NCBI GenBank assembly: GCA_963082875.1
Contig: OY720102.1
Coordinates: forward strand, 10,390,990-10,454,989
Direction: 5' to 3'
DNA: 64,000 nt
Source: Corella eumyota
Lineage: Eukaryota > Chordata > Ascidiacea > Phlebobranchia > Corellidae
This document shows positions 1-10,510 of the stretch, one piece after another; positions within the stretch are counted from its first letter, which is position 1, and each line of letters starts with the position of its first letter. The notes beneath the pieces were generated by a model. It ran no database searches, was not told where the DNA came from, and worked only from the letters and a program-made list of their open reading frames with translations. Position numbers and translations under genes: made by a program.

Positions 1-1342
1 GACTGCAGAATATTATACAATATATCTGTATGGTGAAAGACATTATTGAAAAACTTCAAAAAGTAAAGAAATGTGGGATCTTTTAAAAGTTGTGTCAATC
101 CAATACATCCTTGTGTTGAAGTTATGTCCCAGTGTGTTTCATTAAGAATCTTTTCAAAAGTTGCTAAAAGATTCTCCTTATTATTTAAAACACTTTGGAC
201 AGCTCGAGATTGAAAATTCCATCTTGTTTCACATGGTCTTGGAAGTCGTTTTTCACAAACTGATCGTAACACATCTGAACGTTTCGGAGACATAGAAAAA
301 AGGTAGAGAATCCAGACAAGTTGGCAAAAAACAACTTGATGCTTTTAATACTTTGACATGCATGCTTTAGTATCAGGTTTAGTTGGTAAGCATAACAGTG
401 CACAAATTTGGCATGGGGAAAACATTCCTGCATTTTTTTCCCACTCATAACAGATGCACCATCATATGTCTGGGCAATAAGCTTTTCTTTTAGATGAAAA
501 GGTTGAAGTGCATGTTTTAAAAGGGAGGTAATACCATCAGCAGTACGATCATTAGCTTCATAATATGACAGAAACCGTTCAACGGGATAGCCATCCACTA
601 CAAATCTAAGAAGTACTGCAAATTGTGATCGATTGGCAATATCAGTTGTCTTATCTGCTTGAACAGCAACAAAATCAGCATTACCTATGTCATTCTCTAA
701 TGTATTTCTATATACAGTAAACATGCAATCTAAAAGTTCATTTTGGATTGTCTTGGATGTGTATTTATTTACTGTGGCACTTTCCAAATGCTCTTTTAAA
801 ACGTTATCCGATTTTGCTATTTGCTGCAATAAATCCAAAAATATGCCTCGGTTAAAGGAACCTTCTGATTCATCATGTCCTCGTATACCTATTTCATGTA
901 CTCCACAAAATTTTAAACAGTCAACAATGAGGTCGAGAATGTGTCTATTCTTTTTAACAATTTCATTGTGCCTCTCAACAGATAAGCTGTGTCCTACACT
1001 GATCTGTGACTGAATATCTACTGTTCCTAGTAGGCTATATGAAAGTGCATTGGTAATGTGCATTTTTGATCTCTCATGTCGCTTTATTCTTTCTGAAATA
1101 TGTTTTATATCTTTAAAACCTTCCTTTGACCAAGTAACTTCTTTTTCTTCACCTTTTCGAAACAAAAGGCAGTAAAACCAAAATAAACTTTTTTTTTCCT
1201 CGCTTACAGTAGGGCCTGTACTTTTTATTTTAATACATTTTGGCTGATGAGGTCCAAGGCGCTTCAAGTCTAACTTTGCCTTAAAACTCAAAGGAAAACT
1301 TTTCAGAATACAATCAACCTGGTTCATGGGTATGGTATCCAC
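1..1342 (-). pseudogene. hAT transposase with TTF-type zinc finger and DUF4371 (ZMYM1-like)
   Basis: The frame opens at 1342 with MNQVDCILKSFPLSFKAKLD and reads about 385 codons. A TTF-type finger segment comes first (residues about 50-105: FWFYCLLF, then ISERIKRHERSKMH). A DUF4371-like segment follows (FVAVQADKTTDIANRSQ, AQTYDGASVMSG, HAKFVHCYAYQLNLILKHAC), typical of ZMYM1-type hAT transposases that cut and join DNA in the nucleus. Copy 2 carries a WFSRKEWL segment before the finger that is absent here, so there is a small internal deletion near residue 45. Near position 290-310 the frame is lost: the tail from NDFQDHV matches copy 2 only in a different frame. Beyond that, positions 1-185 still match the copy 2 region reading VFHHTDILYNILQS. 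The gene is therefore not functional as it stands. Confidence 0.88.
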
Positions 1343-2328
1343 AAAAATAGTCGAAATAATAAGAAATCACAAACTTGTTCTTATCAGTCTTATACCAAAT
1401 TACAACTAAGAAAAATACTTGCTATTTTCTGTTTAAATAATGCTTGCTAAAATGATAAAAAAAATAAATAGCCAACAAACTATTTTAGTACACAGTTTGG
1501 TTTTTTCAAGTTTTCTACAATTAGATATTTTTTTATATATGGCAAAACTCTAATCTGCTAATCATGGCGTTCGCTGTTTGGGCTGACTTGACTGGCTGGA
1601 TATGGCGTGGGCAGGCAGAATAAACTCTGCACTTTCATTCGACTGCCAATCAATAAATAAATAACATTTGGCTAAAAACACTACCAAAATTCAATTAAAA
1701 TTAACAAATTTATACATTTTTTTACTGAAAAAACGTATGCGGAATTAGCCTAAAATGACTATTCCCGCAAGACATGTGCACGCCCTTTCTAAAACTTGTG
1801 CGACGACCTTTCTTACAAAAATCCAATTGATTATTTTTATTTGTAAACTTAAAAATAATATTTAGGGACTTATTACCTCCAGAGAAAATCATAAAATACC
1901 CAAATTATGTTTTAATTATTTTATATTTTAATTACTAAGTAAATTAAACGTCAAATTTAAAAAAATCACAAAGCTAAAATTGTCAAATTATTTGGCAACT
2001 TTATGGTTGGCTTAGCCCCACTTTTTGATTCAAGTTCTCAACTTTTTTTAAAATTTCGGAATCCTGAAGGCGAAAACAGCGTTAAAATATTTTTTATTTG
2101 ACAGCCCGTGGGGCTAATTTTGGTTTAGCCCTCACATGTTTACGCTACGTTTTTCGAAAATTTTAGCGTATTTCGTGGCCAAAATAGGCGCTAATTTTTA
2201 TTAATTTTAGCAAAAAACATTGCCGAAAAAACAAATATTATTCAAAATAAAATAAATTATAATTAAAAAAAAACATGTTAAAAAGTGGGGGTTTTAGTCC
2301 CATTAGCTCCATAGATGAGCCGCCACTG
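1..2328 (-). mobile_element. hAT transposon, ZMYM1-like family, copy 1 (cut by window start)
   Basis: The right end shows the family's 5' terminal sequence GAGCCGCCACTG read on the plus strand, which is the reverse complement of CAGTGGCGGCTC at 58424. The adjacent 8 bases ATTATAAG (2329-2336) would be one target duplication; the other lies outside the window. Nucleotide similarity to the copy at 58424-62997 runs from the terminus through the untranslated leader (about 1350-2328) and the transposase (1-1342). The element therefore reads right to left and its 3' part is missing from view. It is very similar to copy 2, so it looks recent. Confidence 0.9.
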
Positions 2329-2333
2329 ATTAT

Positions 2334-2680
2334 AAGACGTCTTATATTCCTAGTTGTTGTTTAATTGTAAAAAACTAAAAATTTGAGAAGCTGAATAAGT
2401 CAAGGTGTAGTTTTTAAACAACAAATTTTATTTTCAACAAAAGGTAAATATTATTTTTCTGAAAATAATTTTTAAGTAGGGATATTCTCGGATAGACCAT
2501 AAAACCATAAACCAATTTTCCAACTCGGTAAGTGATTGGTTTTGCGATACCAAACAAGGAGGTGCCTAGAATAAACATCCTTATATTGCATTGTCTGAAT
2601 AGGGGTTGCGTTGATCGGTTTTGCTACGCCTTGCAATAAAAATTGCTAATGCTTACTAACAGGATTTATTAATAATTATA
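2334..2680 (-). repeat. Inverted partner of the repeat at 63280-63612
   Basis: This segment reads as the reverse complement of 63280-63612 over roughly 330 bases, with an estimated 85% or so identity by eye. Shared landmarks are GGGGTTGCGTTGATCGGTTT near 2601 and a stretch around AATAAACATCCTTATATTGC. No coding potential is visible. The ZMYM1-like hAT copy 1 is inserted right at its left edge, so the repeat originally extended further left. The family is not recognised. Confidence 0.8.
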
Positions 2681-4017
2681 GTCTTATACTAAATCAAACT
2701 AACTGAATAGCCTTACAAAATTACAGTTTATAATCAACAAATCACTGATATAATCTGGCCATTATAAAAAAGACTTGATTTTAAATGCGTTTAAAAATAA
2801 AACAAAACTGTCACACGAAGACGTTCAAAAAATCACTAAACCATATTGGTAACGGTTAAATATTCTACTGGGATGTAAAATCCTAACTTTTGAAATTTAA
2901 TTAAAAATGGAACTGATCCTTTTTTTGGTCAAGAAAATTTCCTTGAATGTGGAAACACTGGTTATCGCTATTAATTTATTTCTATTAATAAGCTTATTAA
3001 AACCACTATCGTGAAGTCGCCAACCAAATAATGCATTTAACAAAGCCGAAAACATTTTATATAATGCCACTATGCTCCGCCATCTACTGGTAGAGGCGCC
3101 ACCTGCATTATAGGGGAACTCGACAGAAAAATAAGACCGGCTAATATGGTTTTTTTTTTTAAACTGTACCGAGTTTAAAACTGTAATTAAAAATATTTTT
3201 GTGCCTGTAATAAGGCTGATTCGGTGTTTTTGAATTTTGACGGCAAACCCTTTTTGACGTCACCAGGTTGTACGGGAATTTGTTAGCTATACGTTATGAT
3301 GCGGTCATAAGCTGTTTTATAGTCGTACGGATTTTCTAGAAAAGTTAAACTATTATAAAAACGTTTATAAGATTCCTAAAGGATATTTCTACATTGCACT
3401 AGTGTTTTTATTCGTTTAGATGCAGCAAAAAAGTTGCCAATTACAAACTTGTTTTATTGCTAGACTGCTGAACGCAAACTGTGTGATATTTGCGTTTAGC
3501 TGTTAAAAGAAATTAGTATATGCCACTGTGTGTTTGTATGTATGAACTATGATGAAACAGGCCAAATTATTTGTTGATTTTCACAATATTCGCTTATCAT
3601 AAGTAATGCAATATTTTGTATATTTCTATTGAGACAAACCACATTGAATAAAGGGTTTTCAAAAAAAAAACAATGTCCTTGTATAAACGCATGTTTAAAA
3701 TTTAAAATTTCGTTGCAACTTAGACTCTCTTTTTCAGTTGTCAGAGTGTTTTTAAATTTTACACGAACAGATGCTTAGTTTCTTGTAAAACAACACTACT
3801 CCCATCACTGCTATTAGTAATTTCAGCCTCCCAAACCGGTTAAAATGCAAAGGATTGTAATTGTGCACCAGGAACAATTTAAGTCTTTAACATCATTTTG
3901 GTTTTCAGCAATAGACATAACTATGGTTTACAGAAAAAAACACATTTCATAGCCTTAGTGCTAAATTACAGTTTGTTAAGCTGCCTTTAAAACTTTATAT
4001 GTACTTTATAAACAATA
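2681..4017. other. AT-rich stretch without a recognisable gene
   Basis: I see no supported coding frame. At 3646 an AATAAA hexamer is followed about 10 bases later by a run of ten A. That could be the tail of a retroposed copy, but no matching body was recognised. Confidence 0.5.
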
Positions 4018-4556
4018 AGCCTGTTTACATGAGCGTGTTTGAAATAATTTCAAGATCGGTTCCAAATCGCAAAAGAGCTGTAATTTCAAATCCTAATATG
4101 CGCTGAGTTTACATGCGCTTTTTGAACCGTGTTGAAGCTCGCTTTCTTGTCAGCTTAAATGTTATTAGGTATATCAGTTAACAGTTTGTGTACACTAATA
4201 CCAATAGTACTTTTAACAATTTAATGAAGGGTAAAAATTGTAACAAAAGCTTGTAATCTACATTTGCCGATTGTCCGTCTGGCTGTTTGATTCTGGCAGG
4301 TAAAACAAAATAAATTGATGTTTTATGAACATTTTTGCAAATTTAAAGTCCATGATTTAAACTTGTAAGCTTTAATATATAAAAAATAATAAATCGCTGG
4401 CCAAAAAAAACAAATTTTTGTTTTAGAACCGTGTTTGAGTTTCAAAACCACCTCTCCCAAGCGAAATTGCGATTTCAAACACGGTTCGCTTTTCTCACGT
4501 AGCGAAAACGAGAGAACCGGACTCCAACACGGTTTAAGCGCCCATGTAAACAGGCT
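4018..4556. mobile_element. MITE with AGCCTGTTTACATG terminal inverted repeats
   Basis: The left end reads AGCCTGTTTACATGAGCG and the right end reads CGCCCATGTAAACAGGCT, an inverted pair matching at about 17 of 18 bases. It is flanked by TA on both sides (4016-4017 and 4557-4558), or by TAA/TTA if the first base belongs to the target. Further inverted similarity lies inside the ends (GTGTTTGAAATAATTTCAA against TTTCAAACACGG). The element is 539 bp and codes for nothing. A TA or TWA target fits Tc1/mariner-like or Harbinger-like MITEs, and the sequence does not decide between them. Confidence 0.8.
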
Positions 4557-4808
4557 TAATGTTGAATGCATGAAACTTCCTACCCTACTCAGCTACTTGC
4601 TATTTTTTTCTGGATAGGTGATAATAGTAAGAAAAGAGGCGAAAGCAATGATAGTAGATATCAATGTAGGTTAAATATATAATTGCAGCTTGGTGGATAG
4701 TCAGTTTGATATTCTGTAGTCTAAATAAGATGTATAAGAGATAATTCAGGCTCTAAACATAATTCATAATTCTGAAAACATAATTCTGAACATAATTCAG
4801 GCTCTAAA

Positions 4809-5147
4809 GTGAGTGATGACGTTACGGAGTCTTCCTATATATCTTCAGCGGATGATACAACAATCCCTTATCAAAATGTTTCAATAAATTTTGATCAAAT
4901 TAATTCAACCGCACCATTGTCTATTACTAAAAATATTGAAAAACCAAAAGAAAATACCACTTTTAAACAGGCGATAATTTCATGGGTTGTAAGTGAAAAA
5001 AGTGTTCCGAAATTAGCAGTTTCCAATCTTTTGACAACAATACATGATTTTCATTCAGAACTCCCTTTTACGTATAATGGCATACTGCCTTCCCCCCTGC
5101 TTCACTATGAACCAATGAATACACAAACAAAGCAACAAAAAAATTAA
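4809..5147 (+). CDS. Possible transposon-associated coding exon, unclassified
   Basis: An open frame without a local ATG (it is open upstream of 4809 too) encodes about 112 residues ending QTKQQKN. It has an acidic, Ser/Thr-rich start followed by FKQAIISWVVSEKSVPKLAV and LLTTIHDFHSELPF. That second half resembles a segment found near the N-terminus of many uncharacterised invertebrate transposon proteins, in which a helical region is followed by a Leu-Pro motif. This is a memory-based resemblance only. The missing ATG suggests an internal exon or a truncated gene. A repeated phrase (ATAATTCAGGCTCTAAA at about 4741 and 4791) lies just upstream. No catalytic motif is visible, so no function is assigned. 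Confidence 0.35.
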   Translation: MSDDVTESSYISSADDTTIPYQNVSINFDQINSTAPLSITKNIEKPKENTTFKQAIISWVVSEKSVPKLAVSNLLTTIHDFHSELPFTYNGILPSPLLHYEPMNTQTKQQKN

Positions 5148-5186
5148 AAAAATGGATAATAATATAAAAAATCAAAAAGCAGCTAT

Positions 5187-5812
5187 TGTCTAAAAAATCT
5201 TTGTAATGTTCCAAGAATGTTATTTAAAACTTCTCGATTCATTCTTCCTTCATCTCTGTTCATTCTTCCCTCCTCCCTGGTGAGCTCCCGGTCATTCGCT
5301 CCCTCCTGTAATCCCATTACAAGCTCTGCAATATCAGGGTCTGCAGTAGCTTCTGTAAATAAATTAAGTTTTAAAAATTTACATATGCTGTAGTTTTAAT
5401 AGGGCACATAAGTGTACTCAAAAACAGTTTAATAACAAATTTAAATCAAATTTGACTTGCTTCTTTTATGACTTCTTCTTCGTTCTGGTGCACCAGAAAG
5501 TGAGGGACCTGCCATTCCAGAGCTTGAGGGCCCTGGTATGCCAGAAGTCAGGGCCCTGCCATTTCAGGGGTTAAGGGCCCAGGCATGCCAAAAGTCAAGG
5601 GGCCCTGGCATGGCAGCAATTCCTAAAGGAAACAAAATTACCAATTAATGGTATGTGAAGTGATTTTACTAAAAAATTAAACTGTTTAAACATTTGCTAT
5701 ACCTCCATGTTGTAGTTCGTCAGCTTCAGTTGTAAAATCCAACAAAAGCGGTTCAGAAAATACTTTGGGTGGGCCTTCTCTAGATATATAAGCTTTATAA
5801 TTACACCCTGTA
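5187..5812 (-). CDS. Three exon-like segments of an unclassified protein with SGxPGP repeats
   Basis: Three minus-strand segments have good acceptor sites and continuous frames. Segment 5812-5704 follows TATAATTACAG, reads YKAYISREGPPKVFSEPLLL and on to TEADELQHG, and ends before GTATAG. Segment 5632-5453 follows TTCCTTTAG and holds imperfect repeats of a G-(M/I)-(P/A)-G-P unit, clearest as SGIPGPSSSGMAGPSLSG, then a basic patch ERRRSHKRSK; one frame of its first half meets a stop. Segment 5355-5187 follows ATTTACAG and reads a charged helix (DRELTREEGRMNRDEGRMNR) ending in RFFRQ and a stop. A charged helical tail like this is common in the Myb/SANT-like second protein of Harbinger transposons, but that is inference. 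It could also be the last exons of the gene at 7436-10510. Confidence 0.4.
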
Positions 5813-6153
5813 ATTATATACAGCTGGCCTCATAAAATTTAATGGTAGGCAACTGCCTGTCTGTCACCTAAAATATATAAAATCAGCAGGATCACACCAG
5901 GGGGGCCAGTAAAATAAAAACTGAACTAATAAATCGAAAACTGTCGTAAAAATAACTTATTTTTGCTTCACCACTAAATCGGCCCAATGATCATATAACC
6001 AATGATACGCAACTCTCTCGTTTTGCCCATTTTCATATCTTCCTGGTCACGCTCCAGTAAAGTACAAAAACATTTGGCGCCGCTATTACAAAATCTTATA
6101 AAAGTTCGTATTTTTTATAGATTTTGGTAAGTTATTAATACATTTTATAAAAT

Positions 6154-7163
6154 ATGGCCAATTTTATTGACTGGAGGAGTGACGTAGTATCTGTTTGTGT
6201 GGATGTTGAGACATTAGAGCAACTTTCAATATTTATAGAGGATGACAGTGGGCAAACGAGACCAGTCTTACCGGCCTGTTCTGAAAATATAGCTTTGCCA
6301 GCCTGTACTAAACAAAAAGGGATTTGGACAGCCGATGATATTAAATTATGTTGTTTCAACTTTTAATTCTTTTGTATCAGCGAACGCCTTGTTTTCTAAA
6401 TTTAGCTTTGATGGAATATCAATCACCCCCAACCTCTTTAGTTCACTTCTATCAAGAAAAGATGCCTTAAACCTAGAAAACTATTTGATAAATTTATTTT
6501 AATTCTTAAGTCCGAAAGTTGTAAAGAAAACAATCAAATTAATGTTGTCACTTTGGATGATCTGTATATTTTGGAGTATTTGGTGGATACATTTTGCAGA
6601 AGTTAAAAAGAAAAACCAATGTTGAATCGGAATATGTCTTTCTTGAAAATTTGTGTGACTCTAATAAGTTGTTTAGGTGCATTAAACAACACCGATTTTG
6701 GTTCTTTAGTGATGCCTATTAATGAATTAACAAATATGTTGGTTAATTTAGAAAAAAAGTTTTAGATTATTTTACTCGCACAAAAACACCCTGACAAAAG
6801 TAATTCAGCAAGTTGATGTGCAGAAGTATTGGGATCTTCTCTGTTTAAACTGCACTGAGGCTAACATTTCAAGTGAAAAAAATATTGTATCAAAGTTTTG
6901 TCATTTTTTTATTAAAATTCGCTGTTACCAAAAGGCAAAAAAAATAAATATGGCCTTTCAACTGACAAAATATCAGTTTACGAAAATCCTTAAAATCATA
7001 ACTTACACTTGGTGATCCAATGTCTTGATTACGAGGAAGAGCCTCTGTCCTGCTCTAACAAATAAACCTCCGAAGCGTAATAGGCTTGGTAAAGGTAGCA
7101 GGACAGATCAAGTTTTATACTTGAGGCAAAAGGCTATTTATGATAGTGGTGTGCATAAAAAAT
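6154..7163 (+). pseudogene. Decayed plus-strand coding remnant, unclassified
   Basis: An ATG at 6154 opens a 70-codon frame (MANFIDWRSDVVSVCVDVET and on). After it, protein-like stretches continue in shifting frames: SFDGISITPNLFSSLLSRKD near 6410, TLDDLYILEYLVDTFC near 6550, then YWDLLCLNCTEANISSEKN at 6818-7015, then KPPKRNRLGKGSRTDQVL ending at a stop near 7161. The pattern is that of one old coding unit broken several times. The basic tail and the short THAP-like start just downstream (7248) make a transposon protein plausible, but no catalytic motif can be pointed to. Confidence 0.3.
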
Positions 7164-7247
7164 AAGACAAGCTTTGTATATAATTTCTTTACGGATATTT
7201 ATTTTTTTAAATATATATATATACAGTTTTAAATACCAACAAATAAT

Positions 7248-7352
7248 ATGTCTCGTATTTGCTGCATTCCATTTTGCAGCAATCGATCACCAGCATTTTC
7301 CCTTTTTCGAGTCCCATCGAAGCGTTTTTTACCTTTTACCCACCCGAATTAA
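7248..7352 (+). pseudogene. THAP-domain-like N-terminal fragment
   Basis: ATG at 7248 begins MSRICCIPFCSNRSPAFSLF and ends at a stop after 34 residues (FTHPN). The opening pattern of M, then C-x3-C, then S/A-F-x-L-F-R-V-P matches the first third of a THAP zinc finger (C2CH), in which two cysteines precede an F-x-x-F-P motif. The later Cys and His and the AVPTIF motif are absent before the stop, so this is either a first exon with a lost splice site or a scrap. THAP fingers are the DNA-binding heads of P-element-like and Kolobok transposases. It lies antisense to the gene at 7436-10510. Confidence 0.35.
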
Positions 7353-7435
7353 TAAATCATATAAGTTAATATAAGGTTTAGTTTATACCTTTGCTGAGTA
7401 ATTAATTTTATTTTCTCATTGTAAAAATTCATACC

Positions 7436-10400
7436 TGGCTAGCTATATCAGAAATGTAAACTTGGGGTTGTCTTGCAAAAGACAAAAGCCCATCAACATG
7501 GTCTCTCTCAGCACTTTCCTGCCGGAGTAACATTTTCATGTAATAGCATACCCCATGAGGGCAACAAAAGTGTACAACACCACCTGGGTAGCATTTAAAC
7601 AGTTTTTTAACCATGCAATGATAAACAGAACTTTTAAATTAAAAATTACAAACCTGCACATTTTTTTTAAGGATTTGTATACTTTGGGATATACATCCTT
7701 AAAAAGCACAAGTTCGTTCAACCTATTTATCAGATCTTCCTTGCTTCCTTTTTTGTCGATGCCAATTTTTATACATAATTCCTGTAAGCTTTCACTTGTT
7801 GATTCCTAAATTTTTAAAATGTGAAACAATGATATCAATTCAAAGCAAGAAATCAAAAATACCATAATAAAATACATAAAGAAAAGCAACAACATTAACT
7901 TACCGATGGGTAATTATGCAAAGCATTTAAAATATCATCTTGTGATATGTTTGAATTAGAAGTTTTTTCTGATTTTGTACATGTTGGCTGGTTAAGTACT
8001 TTTCCCTTTATGTGCTCAGTGTTTAGCAACCGCGGACTATTTGCTGAACCAGGTCCCATCTATGGAGAAAAATTTTGGTGACAAGTTTTTAGTTGCCATG
8101 GATTGTTTTTTGATCCTTTTAAAATTACACCATGTTGTTAATAAAACATTTTCCTGCTGTTTTTATTGCACAAAAAGTATTTACCATAAAAGCCCCTGCC
8201 AATTATTTCCTTTGTATATTTTTGCCACATTACTTCAAAATCCACATGATCGGTGCACAACTCTATGTTAGCTGTAAGAGCTTCGACTGTAAATAGAAAC
8301 AAATAAAAAATAAATTAGGTTCATTTAATTTCAAAAAAAATGTTTAATATTTAAAAAAAAATATATTGCAAAAAATATTTTTTGACTTAAAAAACTAAAC
8401 AAAATTTATTTAAAAACCTGGACGTTTAAAAGTGTTGGACCAATTGCCATCCCCAACCAAAATATTTGGAAAATTTCCACATTTAGCACAGCAAAAATCA
8501 TAAACATAATTTTGCAGAGCCGCAAAATGCAATACAGCATTGCGAATATCATTTATTGGAATGGTGTTGCAATTATCAAAAAATATTGTTTTCAAATTTC
8601 TTTCAACCGCAATGTGATTCTTTTGAAAAATTCCACAGGAATTGTTTTTTCTGATAGGAAATAATTCATTAACTTCTGGTCCATCTCGGTTGGTTCTTGA
8701 GGTAAACTGTAACAAACATAAAATCAACCTCTGTTTGTGTAAAATGTTATTTTAAACACGTGTGCAAACCTGTTTGTTTGTTGAGATAAGATTTCGGGGT
8801 AGTAAGTCAAGGAGAATGCCTTTGCAATATTTTCTCATGCATGCAGGTTCGCTGTTCACCTGATTTGGGGCATTATTGACAATACCAAATTGACATCTCG
8901 GTGTCAAAAGTTACCCTCACCCTTCGTAGTTTTGCATAATAAGTTAATTCGTTATTAAAAACTGAGAAATATTTTAGCTGGTCTGAATAACCTAAACTAG
9001 CAAAATCACCACAAATTATTAGTGGCTCATTAATCAAACTGGCTTTTTTGAATAAATTTTCATAATTTTCCAGTGATTGCTTTGGCTTAAGTCATTAAGT
9101 TGAAATAACTCGTGGTCAGAATAGTCTGCATATTTTGTAGCCTCAAGGTGAGGGCATTCCATTCCTGGAGTAAAGTTTCTGCTGTTTTTTAACAGGGTTT
9201 CACAATCTTCATTAGTGCATTGTGATCCCAAAATCCGATGTTTTCTAACATGAATCGGGGCCAAAGCACCCCTGTTTGCACAAGCAACGAAAAAAATACC
9301 AGAATCCTTATTGATGCATACGGCTGGCCTTTCGGTCTGCACTATGCCATGAGCTCTTTCCCCATGTCTTCTTAAGGAAACCAAGTGTTGGAATGACTGA
9401 CTACAATGACGACATTCATATTCTCCATCTCCGACAACTAATATTTGTAAAACCATGAAAAATTATTTTATTTAAGCAAAATTTTATACAATTTATAAAC
9501 AAAGTTATTGCGATTTTTATATATTTTACATTTAACTTGTTATGTATTGACAAACTAATACTTTAATAGTAAATAATTTTACCTTTTAAATTAAACAACG
9601 TCTTTTATTTTTGAATGACATTTATTGTAAAATGAGCTAGTATAATTTATAATCAAGCCCTAAATTTTTGTTATTTGTAATAAATGCTTATTATTAATTA
9701 AATAAGTTGGGTATTTGTTATTATTAACTAAGGTTTTTATAATCATGGTTTTAAAAGGGACCTACATTTATAAAAAATTATGTCAATTATATATTATACG
9801 CATATTATAGTTTATAAATCTCTTTAAAAAAAATTATGTATATATATTAAGCTATTTACATTAAAAAATTATTTTGACAAAAGGTTTGTAAATTTTTAAG
9901 ACAAAAAATAAAACTTCACAAACCCTTTGTTTTTTCACATTCTTTCTTTGTAACTTCAGGAAGATTTCTTGTATCTGCATAAGAATTACAAAATTTGGTT
10001 GGTTACAAATAATCTGAGTAACTTAATTAGTTATAACCAAGGGTTACCCTACCTTATTTTACTTCGTGCTTTTGTAAATGCCTAACAAAATGTGCTTTTC
10101 TTGAAAATATTGAAGGACATACAGGACAATGATAGTGACTTCTGCCTGCTTCACTTTTACTTGCTTGTGTAGCACACATTTTTCGGCATGACAATATTCG
10201 ACCTATAAAATAATAAGTTTAAGAAGCAAAAATTGAAATAGCTTGTTTTAAAATTTATTATCTATTTTTAAAAATTATTTTTCTAATTTAGAAAGAGAAA
10301 ATCAAAAATCCTAAAAAGTTTTGGGTGATATATTTTACAAAAAATCTTTTACATTATGTAGCAATCAAAATTTAATTAAGGCTGAGTCAGAACTGCTGAA

Positions 10401-10510
10401 TAAATCTTTGCTGTTTTTTTAAACATAGCTTTACATACATTTTAATAATGATTTTAAGAACTTGTAACTTACCTTCTTCATTTTTGTCATTTGTAAACTT
10501 TACTGAATAT
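7436..10510 (-). CDS. Multi-exon HMGXB3-like transposon gene with C2H2 fingers and a SAP motif
   Basis: About nine minus-strand exons with splice-like borders can be read in order. They are: 10510-10474 (donor GAAG/GTAAGT); 10202-10067 with a C2H2 finger (YHCPVCPSIFSRKAHFVRHL); possibly one near 10000; 9441-8772 with a second finger (YECRHCSQSFQHLVSLRRHG) and a Cys-rich part (SQCTNEDCE, GMECPHLEA); 8709-8417 with CCAKCGNFPNILVGDGNW; 8289-8185 (VEALTANIELCTDHVDFEVM); 8059-7905; 7806-7653 with a SAP motif (LQELCIKIGIDKKGSKEDLI); and about 7610-7436 (CYPGGVVHFCCPHGVCYYMK). The PGGVVH-CPHG and CxxCG blocks recall the C-terminal half of HMGXB3 and its invertebrate transposon relatives, by memory. 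Exon 9441-8772 needs two frame changes (near 9070 and 8890), and the last exon's acceptor reads TGCATGG, so the gene is probably dead. It likely moved as part of an unclassified DNA element, and no ends were found. Confidence 0.6.

Noticed and set aside
2800-3660. Retrocopy suggested by AATAAA followed by an A run at 3646-3670
   Set aside because: No coding body, matching exons or target duplication could be identified.
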